Source: CAXBPY01 sp003455275
GTDB lineage: Bacteria; Bacteroidota; Bacteroidia; Chitinophagales; UBA10324
Direction: 5' to 3'
Assembly (NCBI GenBank): GCA_963977675.1
Contig: CAXBPY010000052.1
Location: 1-21,882 of the forward strand
Length of the DNA: 21,882 bases
The translations under genes were made by a program, and so were the position numbers. Numbering within the stretch: the stretch's first letter is position 1; each line of letters begins with the position of its first letter. The notes beneath the pieces are model-generated. The model did no database searches and was not told the origin of the DNA. It saw only the letters and a program-made list of their open reading frames with translations. Positions 8,038 through 16,229 of the stretch are shown here, in pieces.

Positions 8038-8112
8038 ATATTTACAATTCAAAATCGTTACGCAGTTAAATAGCGATTCATAATTTATATTTCTCTAACC
8101 TAATTTTTTATT

Positions 8113-8553
8113 GTGATTATACCTTCAAATTCAGACCCGGGCGAACCCCGCGATAATGTAATTAAACCTGAAATAAATCAAAGTCAGAATTTGAATGAAG
8201 AAATTTGCAGAAGCACCATTCGGCTTCGATCATTTAAAGATGGCGAACTAATTATTCAGTGTAATCAGATTATTCGAATTGAAGCCGCTAAAGCTTATTC
8301 ATATTTTTATCTGACTGGTGGAAAAGTGGTTTTAAGTTCTCGTAACTTAAATTATCATATAAAGGTCTTAGACACGCGATATTTTCTTCGACCTCATAGA
8401 TCTCATATCGTAAATGTTCTTCATGTTGCTAAACTATTAAGCACTATTCCAAGAAAACTGCAAATGGATGATGGTAGCGTGATTGAATATTCTAGAAAGA
8501 AAGCAGATGAAGTAGAAAGCAAATTATCCAATCTGATTCCGGGCAAAAACTGA
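8113..8553 (+). CDS. Stand-alone LytTR-type DNA-binding regulator (copy 2)
   Basis: 146 residues, starting at a GTG (8113). The frame is closed by a TAA at 8101-8103 and there is no ATG before the LytTR domain, so GTG is the best start. The ~37-residue N-terminus is polar and unlike that of copy 1. The single LytTR domain follows: LRSFKDGELIIQCNQIIRIEA, KAYSYFYL, YFLRPHRSHIVNV, then DDGSVIEYSRKKA. It shares IEAAK.YS.FY, the NL.YH core and R.H.SHI.N with copy 1, so the two look like a tandem duplication that has since diverged. No receiver or membrane segment is present. It is convergent with the permease gene, with 15 bases between stops. Confidence 0.87.
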   Translation: MIIPSNSDPGEPRDNVIKPEINQSQNLNEEICRSTIRLRSFKDGELIIQCNQIIRIEAAKAYSYFYLTGGKVVLSSRNLNYHIKVLDTRYFLRPHRSHIVNVLHVAKLLSTIPRKLQMDDGSVIEYSRKKADEVESKLSNLIPGKN

Positions 8554-8568
8554 TCGTCGTACCTTTAT

Positions 8569-9798
8569 TTATTCAGTATAGGTTGTAATTGAAGAAATTT
8601 TCTTATTGCGGATCATAGGAACTGAACTCGCAATAATTCCAATTCCCATTACTGTAACAAATACTAAAATAAAATCGCTGACTTCCATTTTCACCGGATA
8701 TGCGCTTACCACAAATGTTCCGCCGCCAATTTCAATTAATCCAAAACGCTGTTGAAGCAGTATCAGAATTATTGAAAGCATGAATCCTGCAAAGCATCCT
8801 ACCAGCGAAAGAAGTATTCCATCAAAAAGAAAAATTCTTTTTATCACAGATTCATTGGCACCCATAATTCTGAGAATGCTAATATCTTTTTTCTTATCAA
8901 TAATCAGCATGCTTAGTGAGCCAATAATATTGAATGCTGCTACAATTAATATAAAGGTCAGAATCGCATAGACCGCCCACTTTTCGGTTTTCATAATCGC
9001 ATAAAGAGTTTTGTTTTGTTCATATCGATTCAACACTTCGAAATTTTTTCCGCAAACATTTTGTAGCGCCTCAATCACTTCGTCCTCATTTGCGCCGGGT
9101 AAAATGGAAATTGAGATTGAAGAAAGTTGTGTAGGTTTCTGCAAAAGAGTCTGCATAAATTCAATTGGAACAAAAACATATTCCATATCAAACTCTTGTT
9201 GAATACTGTAACTCCCTTGCGGGCGAATGATCTGGTGGTTAAATGCTTCTTCAGGATTAAGTACATAACTGATTCCTGTTTTCGGAATGTAAATAGAAAG
9301 CTGACCAAATGGATCATCATAATTTATTCCGAGCGATTGTTCAATTCCTGCTCCTACAATCGCATATGGATAAGCGCCGCTTTCCAACATGAATTGGCCA
9401 TGAAACATACTTTGGCTCACCTTATTTACCTTGGTAAAATTGCTATCCACTCCACGCACGGTTGCGATGAATTGATTGTCGCCATATCGAAGCAATGCTT
9501 TTTCTTCTAACTGAAAACAAGCAGCCTTTATTCCCTCGATTTTTTTTATTTCATCAAAATGTACTGAACGCTCATCAAAAAATTTTCCTTTAACTGGTGT
9601 TATCAGAATTTCAGAATAAAACTTATCATAAAGATTAACAACCAGTCCTTCAAAACCATTGAATACTGATAGAACTAAAATCAACCCCAAACTCCCTACC
9701 ATCATTCCCAGCATTGAAATCATGCTGAGAATATTAATTGCCTGTGTCGATTTTTTTGAAACGAGATAGCGACGCGCAAACAGAGCCGGAAGATTCAT
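8569..9798 (-). CDS. FtsX/LolE-family ABC transporter permease
   Basis: 409 residues with the MacB/FtsX/LolCE layout. A first transmembrane helix at about residues 21-48 (NILSMISMLGMMVGSLGLIL) is followed by a large extracytoplasmic domain. Three C-terminal helices come at about 275-300, 325-350 and 375-398. The N-terminal LFARRYLVSKKSTQAINILS and the SMLIIDKKKDISILRIMGA segment between helices 2 and 3 are typical of LolC/LolE, the lipoprotein-releasing permeases. No ATPase partner (LolD) is in the window, as is common in Bacteroidota, where the ATPase is encoded elsewhere. It lies 7 bases after rbfA, and that pairing is frequent in this phylum. LolE-like lipoprotein transport is the best guess, but other MacB-type roles cannot be excluded. 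Confidence 0.85.
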   Translation of the reverse strand: MNLPALFARRYLVSKKSTQAINILSMISMLGMMVGSLGLILVLSVFNGFEGLVVNLYDKFYSEILITPVKGKFFDERSVHFDEIKKIEGIKAACFQLEEKALLRYGDNQFIATVRGVDSNFTKVNKVSQSMFHGQFMLESGAYPYAIVGAGIEQSLGINYDDPFGQLSIYIPKTGISYVLNPEEAFNHQIIRPQGSYSIQQEFDMEYVFVPIEFMQTLLQKPTQLSSISISILPGANEDEVIEALQNVCGKNFEVLNRYEQNKTLYAIMKTEKWAVYAILTFILIVAAFNIIGSLSMLIIDKKKDISILRIMGANESVIKRIFLFDGILLSLVGCFAGFMLSIILILLQQRFGLIEIGGGTFVVSAYPVKMEVSDFILVFVTVMGIGIIASSVPMIRNKKISSITTYTE

Positions 9799-9805
9799 TG
9801 CAGGA

Positions 9806-10153
9806 TTACTTCTTTATCTTCTTAAAAATTTCTTCGAGGCGAAATACATTATCGAGAGTGTCATCTAATTTAAAATGCAATTCAGGAATTCTACGAACTT
9901 GATTTCGTATTTTATTTCCAAGCAAGCCGCGCAATTCATGACTCATTTCATTTATTCCATCCAATACTTTTTCAACATCCTTTATATTAAATATGCTAAC
10001 AAAAATTATTGCTTCGAGCAAATCAGGGCTTAGATCTACCTGGGTAATTGTAACCATGCCGCCTTTTTGTATCCCGATATTTTTTTTCTGAAAAACACTG
10101 CTCAGCTCTTCGCGAATCAACTCTGAAATTTTTTTCTGTTTAATACTGCTCAT
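9806..10153 (-). CDS. rbfA: Ribosome-binding factor A
   Basis: 115 residues, the normal size for RbfA, the KH-like factor that helps 16S rRNA 5'-end maturation and 30S assembly. The N-terminal KKISELIREELSSVFQKK, the strand VTITQVDLSPDLLEAIIFVS and the C-terminal ELHFKLDDTLDNVFRLEEI are all typical (the last is the RbfA PELHFxxDxT signature). It is read before the permease gene with a 7-base gap and diverges from the ECF sigma gene. A good promoter match lies directly upstream. Confidence 0.94.
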   Translation of the reverse strand: MSSIKQKKISELIREELSSVFQKKNIGIQKGGMVTITQVDLSPDLLEAIIFVSIFNIKDVEKVLDGINEMSHELRGLLGNKIRNQVRRIPELHFKLDDTLDNVFRLEEIFKKIKK

Positions 10154-10160
10154 GATCTTA

Positions 10161-10194
10161 CAAATGTAATTTCTGATTCAGAGAGAAATCCAAA
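10161..10194 (-). promoter_or_regulatory. Candidate Bacteroidota promoter of rbfA
   Basis: On the minus strand TTTG (10194-10191) is followed after 22 bases by TACATTTG (10168-10161), a perfect match to TAnnTTTG. The -7 box ends only 7 bases before the rbfA ATG. Transcription would therefore begin at or next to the start codon, giving a leaderless or nearly leaderless mRNA. Confidence 0.5.
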
Positions 10195-10232
10195 TTCATT
10201 CATCTATTTTTCGCCCTGCATTTTCACCCCAA

Positions 10233-10769
10233 TTGGAAAAAAAATTATCAGAAGAAAAATTGATTGAATTGCTTCGCAAAGGAGATCAATCTGCTTTTAC
10301 TTACTTATATAATAATTACAGTTCTACCTTGTATGGTGTTTTATTAAAAATAATTTCAGACGAAGAAATTGCAGCTGATGTTCTTCAGGAATCAATGGTA
10401 AAAATCTGGAAAAATTTTACGATGTATGATTCAACAAAAGGAAGATTGTTTACCTGGATGATAAATATTGCGCGCAACATGGCCATTGACAAAATGCGTT
10501 CAAAGTTTTATAAGCAAAGCAGCAAAACCCTAAACATTGAAAAGTCCGTAAGTTGGGTGGATCGGAATAAGCAAACAGAATTTAGGCCTGAACATATCGG
10601 GTTAAGGCAATTGGTAGAAAAGATGAAGCCGGAATTAAGGGAAATTCTTGACCTGGTTTATTTCAATGGATTTACACAGGCCGAAACCGCTGTTGCTCTC
10701 GATATCCCACTCGGAACGGTGAAAACAAGAATGCGTGCAGCAATAAATCAATTAAGACAATTAGTTTAA
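10233..10769 (+). CDS. ECF-type RNA polymerase sigma factor
   Basis: 178 residues from a TTG start; the first in-frame ATG lies inside sigma region 2, so TTG is needed for a whole protein. Region 2 spans LIELLRKGDQSAFTYLYNNY through ADVLQESMVKIWKNF, TWMINIARNMAIDKMRS. Region 4 holds LREILDLVYFNGFTQAETA with the helix-turn-helix IPLGTVKTRMRAAI. There is no region 1.1 or 3, as expected for the ECF class. The gene five bases downstream encodes an RskA-type anti-sigma factor, the usual partner arrangement of SigK-like ECF factors. It diverges from rbfA. The target regulon is unknown. Confidence 0.93.
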   Translation: MEKKLSEEKLIELLRKGDQSAFTYLYNNYSSTLYGVLLKIISDEEIAADVLQESMVKIWKNFTMYDSTKGRLFTWMINIARNMAIDKMRSKFYKQSSKTLNIEKSVSWVDRNKQTEFRPEHIGLRQLVEKMKPELREILDLVYFNGFTQAETAVALDIPLGTVKTRMRAAINQLRQLV

Positions 10770-10774
10770 ATAAA

Positions 10775-11590
10775 GTGGAATCAAAAGAACTCATAGAATC
10801 AGGTTTGCTCGAATTGCATGCAGCTGGCGCCCTCGAAGGAAATGATCTGCTATTAGTTGAGCAAATGATTCAGACGGATGCAGAAGTAGCAGCAGCTTAT
10901 AAAAATATTTGTGAGTCATTGGAAATATACTCTTCACTTCACGCGGTTTCGCCATCTGATACTTTGAAAGAAAAAATACTGAATGAAATTTTTTCCAATC
11001 AAAAAAATATTATTCCGATTCAGCGGGGCGGAAGCATCGCCTTCTGGCAATATGCAGCTGCCGCAGCTGTAGTTCTTTTTGTCCTTAGCAGTTTTGCCGC
11101 TTTTTACTTTGCCGGAAAATATTATTCAGCGGGCGAACAGCTGGCTACTGCAGAAAAACATTTTGAGTCGCTTAATAATCAAATGTCACTTGTGTTAAAC
11201 GATCAAAAAAAGTTGCGCGAAGAAATGGATATGATCAATGGGATGAATACTATGAAAGTAAAACTGAATGGAACAGACCAACATCCGGGTATGGAGGTGC
11301 TGGTATATTATGACTTGGATTCAAAACATATTATGCTCGATTCCGGAAATCTTCCCGCACTTCCGGATAGTTTGCAGTACCAATTATGGGCTATCGCAGG
11401 AAGTAATGTTTCTGATGCCGGAGCCTTCAGTTCTCATTATGCATCATCTGAAAGTTCAGTTGAGAGAAAAATATATTTTCTGAAATCAGCTACAACGGCT
11501 GAAATGTTTGCCATCACAATTGAGAAATTCGGTGGAAGCCCGACTCCCCACACTGATAAAATGGTTGCGGTTGGAAAAATCAAAATTTGA
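10775..11590 (+). CDS. RskA-type membrane anti-sigma factor
   Basis: 271 residues from a GTG start, five bases after the sigma gene. The cytoplasmic N-terminal ~85 residues have the helical anti-sigma pattern (LELHAAGALEGNDLLLVEQM, then AVSPSDTLKEKIL). They lack the HxxxCxxC zinc motif of ZAS anti-sigma factors. One membrane helix follows at about 92-114 (YAAAAAVVLFVLSSFAAF), then a charged coiled-coil-like stretch (about 120-155). The extracytoplasmic RskA domain comes last: SGNLPALPDSLQYQLWAIAG and VSDAGAFS. It probably holds the sigma factor at the membrane until a cell-envelope signal releases it. That role is inferred from synteny and domains; the signal is unknown. Confidence 0.87.
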   Translation: MESKELIESGLLELHAAGALEGNDLLLVEQMIQTDAEVAAAYKNICESLEIYSSLHAVSPSDTLKEKILNEIFSNQKNIIPIQRGGSIAFWQYAAAAAVVLFVLSSFAAFYFAGKYYSAGEQLATAEKHFESLNNQMSLVLNDQKKLREEMDMINGMNTMKVKLNGTDQHPGMEVLVYYDLDSKHIMLDSGNLPALPDSLQYQLWAIAGSNVSDAGAFSSHYASSESSVERKIYFLKSATTAEMFAITIEKFGGSPTPHTDKMVAVGKIKI

Positions 11591-11646
11591 TTTTCAATCC
11601 TGCTGCTCACTTGAATTGTTATAGTTGAATTTTAATTTCACACCAG

Positions 11647-12795
11647 ATGAAAAAAATTCTGTGGCTGGTTAGCTGGTATCCCAATCGCTTTGATCCAACC
11701 AGTGCTAATTTTATTAAGCGACAGGCAGAAGCGGTTTCAAAATATGTGAAGGTCCATTTGTTATATGTTCATGCAGATGAAACAGGCACAATTAAAAAAA
11801 CTGAAGAAGAAAATTTTCAAGTTGGAAACCTGACAGAAAAAAAAATTTACTACCGATCAAATTCAAAATATTTCTTTGGAAAAATTCTTTCGGTTAAACA
11901 ATATTTTTCTCTTTCAGAAAAAAGTATAAAGCAATATTTTTTAGAAAACGGTAATCCGGACTATGTGCATGTTCAGGTTCCTATTCGGGCAGGATTGTTA
12001 GCCATGAAGATGAAGAACAAATTCAATATTCCATATGCACTGACAGAACATTATGGAATTTATAATGATGTGGCGGAAGATTCATGGAACAGAAGAAGTA
12101 AAGTGTATCGCAATAGTGTTAAAAAAATTATTGCTGGTGCTGATCCCCTCATTTGTGTGAGCAGACAATTAGGACAGGAAATGAATGAACTTGTTTTGAA
12201 AAAAGATTTCATAATGATACCGAATGTTGTGGAGTCGTCCGTGTTTCAATTCAATGAAAAGAATAGTCGCGGTGATAAATTCCGTTTTATACATGTATCA
12301 AACATGTCGGCTTATAAAAATGTCGAGGGAATTATTGAAGCCGCTAAAAACCTTGCACAATCCCGTTCTGATTTTGAATTGCGCCTGGTAGGAAAAATTC
12401 CAAAACATATTTTTCAACTAGCTGAACATTCCGGCTTACTTGATAAACAGATTTTTTTCACAGGAGAAATTCCTTATCACAGAGTAGCAGATGAAATGAA
12501 CGAAGCAGATGCTTTCATTCTTTTTTCTAAGAGTGAAAGTTCATCATGCGTGATTCAGGAGGCGCTCAGCTGCGGATTGCCGGTCATTACTACTCCGGTC
12601 GGAATTGCTCTTGAAACCATCAACGCTTCAAATGGCTTGCTGACTGAACTCGGGAACACAAGATTGCTTACGGTTAAAATGAATGAACTCATGAACAGTT
12701 ATTCTCAATTCAACAGAAAAAGAATATCTGAAGAATGGAACCCGCAATTCAGTTATGAGATTTTGGGAAAGAAAATTGCCGAACTCTACAAATAA
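11647..12795 (+). CDS. Family 4-like glycosyltransferase (GT-B fold)
   Basis: 382 residues. The N-terminal half starts with ILWLVSWYPNRFDPTSANFI, typical of GT4-type enzymes in Bacteroidota, with YALTEHYGIY in the acceptor-side domain. The C-terminal half has RFIHVSNMSAYKNVEGIIEA, FELRLVGKIP, FFTGEIPYHRVADEM and the donor-binding E-x7-E motif (Glu297 to Glu305) within SESSSCVIQEALSCGLPVI. Such enzymes add a sugar from a nucleotide donor to a surface polysaccharide or glycolipid in the cytoplasm. There is no transmembrane segment. It stands alone on the + strand, 56 bases after the anti-sigma gene and convergent with the FkbM gene after 5 bases. Sugar and acceptor cannot be told from sequence. 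Confidence 0.9.
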   Translation: MKKILWLVSWYPNRFDPTSANFIKRQAEAVSKYVKVHLLYVHADETGTIKKTEEENFQVGNLTEKKIYYRSNSKYFFGKILSVKQYFSLSEKSIKQYFLENGNPDYVHVQVPIRAGLLAMKMKNKFNIPYALTEHYGIYNDVAEDSWNRRSKVYRNSVKKIIAGADPLICVSRQLGQEMNELVLKKDFIMIPNVVESSVFQFNEKNSRGDKFRFIHVSNMSAYKNVEGIIEAAKNLAQSRSDFELRLVGKIPKHIFQLAEHSGLLDKQIFFTGEIPYHRVADEMNEADAFILFSKSESSSCVIQEALSCGLPVITTPVGIALETINASNGLLTELGNTRLLTVKMNELMNSYSQFNRKRISEEWNPQFSYEILGKKIAELYK

Positions 12796-12800
12796 TAAAT

Positions 12801-13637
12801 TCATTCGCTGCTTATAGCAGTGATGTCATAATGACCGCTGTAAAATTTTTCTTCGCTCATTACAGGATGAATGATTTTATAGCAATTGGAATTGAACCAT
12901 CGCATTAAATCAGAAACAGAATCTCCGTGTGGTTTCATCAAATCATTATTGACTTCGAGGTAAAGTATGGGTTTGAATTTTTTTATCACCGTTTCGGCTC
13001 CTTTTAAAATTTTTAATTCAAAACCTTCAACATCGATTTTAATCAAATCGCAGTGCTCAAATTTTTCTTCTGGAAAAATATCGTCTAATGATTTCATCAC
13101 CACAGCCTCTCCGGTTAATCCGATTGAATTCATTCCCGAGTTATGTTCATCATTCTTTTGAAGAAATGAATTTCCGCTTGTATCACCAAGCGCTACATTA
13201 TAAAGCCGGATTCTATCCTTCAATTTCAGGTTCAGAAAAACATTCTGCGAAAGCTTTGAAAAATTTTCCCACGAAGGTTCGAATGAAATAATTCTCCCTT
13301 TTTCAGAAACAATTTTTGCAAAGTTTAAGGTGAGTTCACCCATGTTTGCCCCAATGTCAAGCACCGTCATATTCTCTTTCACAAGTGAATACAAATTTTC
13401 CTCATCATTGATTTTGTTCTTAAAAAATAAATTCCATTCGATCCAGTTGCTCAGGTCCAGGTGATATACAATATCATTCCGTGATACTTCACGAACCGAA
13501 TTTTTTTTATAATGAAAATGCTTCGGCATGCAGGCAATTGAAACCATATTCAACAAGGGAATTTTCCTTAATGCAAGCACAAATCTTTCACCTGCCGGGT
13601 TTGCAAAAATTTTTTTCAGGAAGAGAGGAGCAGCCAA
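12801..13637 (-). CDS. FkbM family SAM-dependent methyltransferase
   Basis: 278 residues. SAM motif I is VLDIGANMGELT (Asp94-Ile-Gly), then RIISFEPSWENFSKL. The FkbM hallmark stretches follow: LYNVALGDTSG, MKSLDDIF, and LIKIDVEGFELKILKGAE. FkbM-type enzymes O-methylate sugars or small polyketide-like substrates, and in Bacteroidota they usually sit in glycan loci. Its start lies 3 bases after the hflX stop, so it is likely read with hflX. A GT4 gene converges on it, which fits glycan modification, although the two are on opposite strands. Substrate unknown. Confidence 0.92.
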   Translation of the reverse strand: MAAPLFLKKIFANPAGERFVLALRKIPLLNMVSIACMPKHFHYKKNSVREVSRNDIVYHLDLSNWIEWNLFFKNKINDEENLYSLVKENMTVLDIGANMGELTLNFAKIVSEKGRIISFEPSWENFSKLSQNVFLNLKLKDRIRLYNVALGDTSGNSFLQKNDEHNSGMNSIGLTGEAVVMKSLDDIFPEEKFEHCDLIKIDVEGFELKILKGAETVIKKFKPILYLEVNNDLMKPHGDSVSDLMRWFNSNCYKIIHPVMSEEKFYSGHYDITAISSE

Positions 13638-13640
13638 TTT

Positions 13641-14828
13641 TTAAAAGAAATGTGTTTTGTATGGATACCGGATTTCATATTGTTCTCTAACTTTCTTCTG
13701 TAATAATTCTCGCAATTGAGCAATGTTTTCCTTCCGGGTTGCTGAAATAAATACTGCATTGCTGTTGGTTTTTACCTGCCAGCTTTTGTTTAGTTCTTCC
13801 AGCAGTTCGATTCGAATATCGGGAGGCAGCAGTTCATCAAAATTTTTTTGTTCGTACAAATCCATTTTGTTAAAAACAAAAATGGTGGGCTTGCTTCCCG
13901 CATTAATATCACTGAGTGTTTCGTTTACCACACGGAGTTGATCTTCAAACTGAGGATGTGAAATATCAATAACATGAATTAAAATATCTGCTTCGCGTAC
14001 CTCATCGAGTGTGCTTTTAAAACTTTCAATCAAATCATGTGGTAGTTTGCGAATGAATCCCACTGTATCACTTAAAAGAAAAGGCATTCGTTCCAAAACC
14101 ACTTTTCGTGTTGTGGTATCAAGCGTCGCAAATAATTTATTCTCTGCAAACACATCACTCTTGCTGATAAGATTCATGATCGTGCTCTTGCCTACATTGG
14201 TATATCCTACAAGCGAAACACGAATCAATTCTCCTCTGTCTTTTCTTTGGGTGTAACTCTGTTTATCAATTTTTTCAAGCTGTGCTTTCAATAATGAAAT
14301 CTGATGCTTTACAATCCTTCGGTCTGTTTCAATTTCTTTTTCACCCGGTCCACGCATACCAATTCCTCCGCGTTGCCTTTCCAGGTGCGACCACAAACCT
14401 TTCAATCGGGGAAGCAAGTACTGTAGTTGTGCAAGTTCTACCTGAGCGCGTGCCTGCGCGGTTTTGGCGCGACTGGCGAAAATGTCGAGGATCAGATTGC
14501 TGCGGTCAACAATCTTAACTTTCAGTTCACTCTCAATATTGTTGATCTGTGTTCCGGTGAGATCATCATCAAATATGACCAGGTCAATTTCTTTCTCGAT
14601 CACATATTGTTTCAGTTCTTGCAATTTTCCAGAGCCAATAAATGTTGCGCTGTCCGGCGATTGCATTTTTTGCGTGAACCGTTTCATTGTTGTGGCGCCG
14701 GCTGTTTCGGCAAGAAAAGCCAGTTCATCCAGGTACTCATTGATCAGTTCTTCCTTCTGTCCTTGTAAAATAACGGCTACTAATACTGCCTTCTCTTTAT
14801 GATGCAAATTGTTTTTAACTAAAGACAT
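13641..14828 (-). CDS. hflX: GTPase HflX
   Basis: 395 residues. The HflX N-terminal domain carries GSGKLQELKQYV, and the linker has RAQVELAQLQYLLPRL and RGGIGMRGPGEKEIETDRR. The G domain has G1 GYTNVGKST (208-216), G3 DTVGF (254-258) and G4 NKMD (320-323). HflX binds the 50S subunit and splits stalled or hibernating ribosomes, notably after heat stress. All nucleotide-binding motifs are intact. It starts 20 bases after the amidohydrolase stop and is followed by the FkbM gene after 3 bases, so the three probably form one transcript. Confidence 0.95.
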   Translation of the reverse strand: MSLVKNNLHHKEKAVLVAVILQGQKEELINEYLDELAFLAETAGATTMKRFTQKMQSPDSATFIGSGKLQELKQYVIEKEIDLVIFDDDLTGTQINNIESELKVKIVDRSNLILDIFASRAKTAQARAQVELAQLQYLLPRLKGLWSHLERQRGGIGMRGPGEKEIETDRRIVKHQISLLKAQLEKIDKQSYTQRKDRGELIRVSLVGYTNVGKSTIMNLISKSDVFAENKLFATLDTTTRKVVLERMPFLLSDTVGFIRKLPHDLIESFKSTLDEVREADILIHVIDISHPQFEDQLRVVNETLSDINAGSKPTIFVFNKMDLYEQKNFDELLPPDIRIELLEELNKSWQVKTNSNAVFISATRKENIAQLRELLQKKVREQYEIRYPYKTHFF

Positions 14829-14848
14829 TAATAATTGATAAAAATAAA

Positions 14849-16153
14849 TTACTTGATTCCGTATTTCTCTTTGTAAATTTCGTAAAGGTCTTTCTGTTTG
14901 TTATCGAGGTTTATTTCTCTTCCCTGAATGAAAGCATAAATGATGTTACTTGTTTTCATGTCAAGAATATCGCCGTCGCTCACAATGATGTTCGCATCTT
15001 TTCCTTGTTCAAGAGTGCCAGTAAGGCTGTCAATTCCCAGAATGCGCGCGGCATTAAGTGTAATATATTCAATCGCTTCTTCGCTCGTAATACTACCGTA
15101 AGCAACTGCTTCGCCACCGAGAAACGACAGGTTGCGCTGCTGCCAGAATCCATCCATGCTTAAACAAAAATCTACTCCGGCTTTTTTCAGAAGAGAAGGA
15201 AGGCGATAAGGCAAATCATAATCTTCATCATCGCTGCCGGGGAGAGATTGTATTCTTCCGAGAATAACTGAAACATGATTTGCAACTAAAATGTCTGCAC
15301 ACTTCCATGCTTCATTTCCTCCAACAATCACGCAAGAGATATTATATGACTTGGCAAAAAGAACCGCCGCTGTAATTTCTTTCACTCCATCTGCATGAAT
15401 GTAAAGTTTCTTCTCACCACTAAACAGTCCTCGCATCGCTTCGAATTTCAAATTCGTATTTTCGTGAGAAGATGATTGCGCGTATGCTTTAGCTTCATCA
15501 AAAAAATTACGGATGTTTTGTATCTCATCAGAAAATTTTTCATTAACCCCAACGGTTCCTCCGTCTTCATTAAAATGATAAGTAGTGTAAGAAGGAAAAT
15601 TAAGATGAATGCCTTCGTCGGTTTTGTATTGTGCATCTTCCCAGTTCCACGCATCGAGTTGAACAACTGAAGAAGCACCGGAAATAATTCCTCCCTGTGG
15701 AACAACCTGCGCTAATAAAATTCCATTGGAGCGAACCGTTGGAATCACTTTCGAGTCAGTGTTATAGGCAATAATGCTTCGGATGTTGGGATTAAAATCT
15801 CCCACTTCACTTGCGTCGCGTGTGGCGCGTGAAGCTTCTATTTCATTTAACCCTAGTGAAGTGTTGCAAGCAATCAATCCCGGATAAACCTGCTTGCCTG
15901 CGATATTGATGATCTTCGCATTTGATTGTGAGAGACGAATCGTTCTTGCATCAGCCACGAAAGTGATTTTTCCATTCTCAAATCCTATGGCTGAGTTCTC
16001 AATCACTTGCCCATTGCCGAGATAAGCGGTTCCGTTCATCAGAATGATGAGCGAATCTTGCCTGGGTGCAACGGGAATGGTTTGTGTGAATCCCTTCGAA
16101 AAGCTGAGGATGATAATCAGGAGAGAGAGCAGATGTGAAAATATTTTTTTCAT
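14849..16153 (-). CDS. Secreted amidohydrolase-superfamily protein lacking the HxH metal motif
   Basis: 434 residues from the ATG at 16153. Nine more in-frame residues are possible up to 16180, but this start gives a proper signal peptide (MKKIFSHLLSLLIIILSFSK, ending at GFTQ). The amidohydrolase frame is clear: TAYLGNGQVIENSAIGFENG, then the VYPGL start of the barrel. The first metal motif, normally HxH (DSHTHLGL), is ACNTSLGL, with Asn97 and Ser99 in place of the two His. His253 (YIHADGVKEI) and Asp334 (LSMDGFW) are kept, as is the C-terminal ITLNAARILGIDSLTGTLEQG with GKDANIIVSDG. It is thus probably periplasmic and either uses a reduced metal site or is non-catalytic. It diverges from the FkbH-like gene; hflX follows. 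Confidence 0.85.
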   Translation of the reverse strand: MKKIFSHLLSLLIIILSFSKGFTQTIPVAPRQDSLIILMNGTAYLGNGQVIENSAIGFENGKITFVADARTIRLSQSNAKIINIAGKQVYPGLIACNTSLGLNEIEASRATRDASEVGDFNPNIRSIIAYNTDSKVIPTVRSNGILLAQVVPQGGIISGASSVVQLDAWNWEDAQYKTDEGIHLNFPSYTTYHFNEDGGTVGVNEKFSDEIQNIRNFFDEAKAYAQSSSHENTNLKFEAMRGLFSGEKKLYIHADGVKEITAAVLFAKSYNISCVIVGGNEAWKCADILVANHVSVILGRIQSLPGSDDEDYDLPYRLPSLLKKAGVDFCLSMDGFWQQRNLSFLGGEAVAYGSITSEEAIEYITLNAARILGIDSLTGTLEQGKDANIIVSDGDILDMKTSNIIYAFIQGREINLDNKQKDLYEIYKEKYGIK

Positions 16154-16159
16154 GCGAGG

Positions 16160-16195
16160 TAAATGTAAATGAATATTCAACTTGTATTTCTCAAA
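16160..16195 (-). promoter_or_regulatory. Weak candidate promoter of the amidohydrolase gene
   Basis: On the minus strand TTTG (16195-16192) and TACATTTA (16167-16160, 7 of 8 to TAnnTTTG) are 24 bases apart, wider than normal. The box ends 6 bases before the ATG at 16153, the same near-leaderless geometry as at rbfA. It supports the shorter start but is weak on its own. Confidence 0.28.
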
Positions 16196-16229
16196 GCATT
16201 CCTGTTGCTAATTACTTTAGCGCCATTCC

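Noticed and set aside
8056..8080. CGTTA and AGTTA words upstream of the second LytTR gene as a LytTR operator
   Set aside because: Spacing is 8 bases, not the ~10 or ~21 expected for LytTR direct repeats, and the words are common in AT-rich DNA.
12801..13637. FkbM gene as part of the FkbH-like acyl cluster
   Set aside because: It is on the opposite strand, 2.6 kb away, with hflX and an amidohydrolase between. Similar family names do not show a shared pathway.
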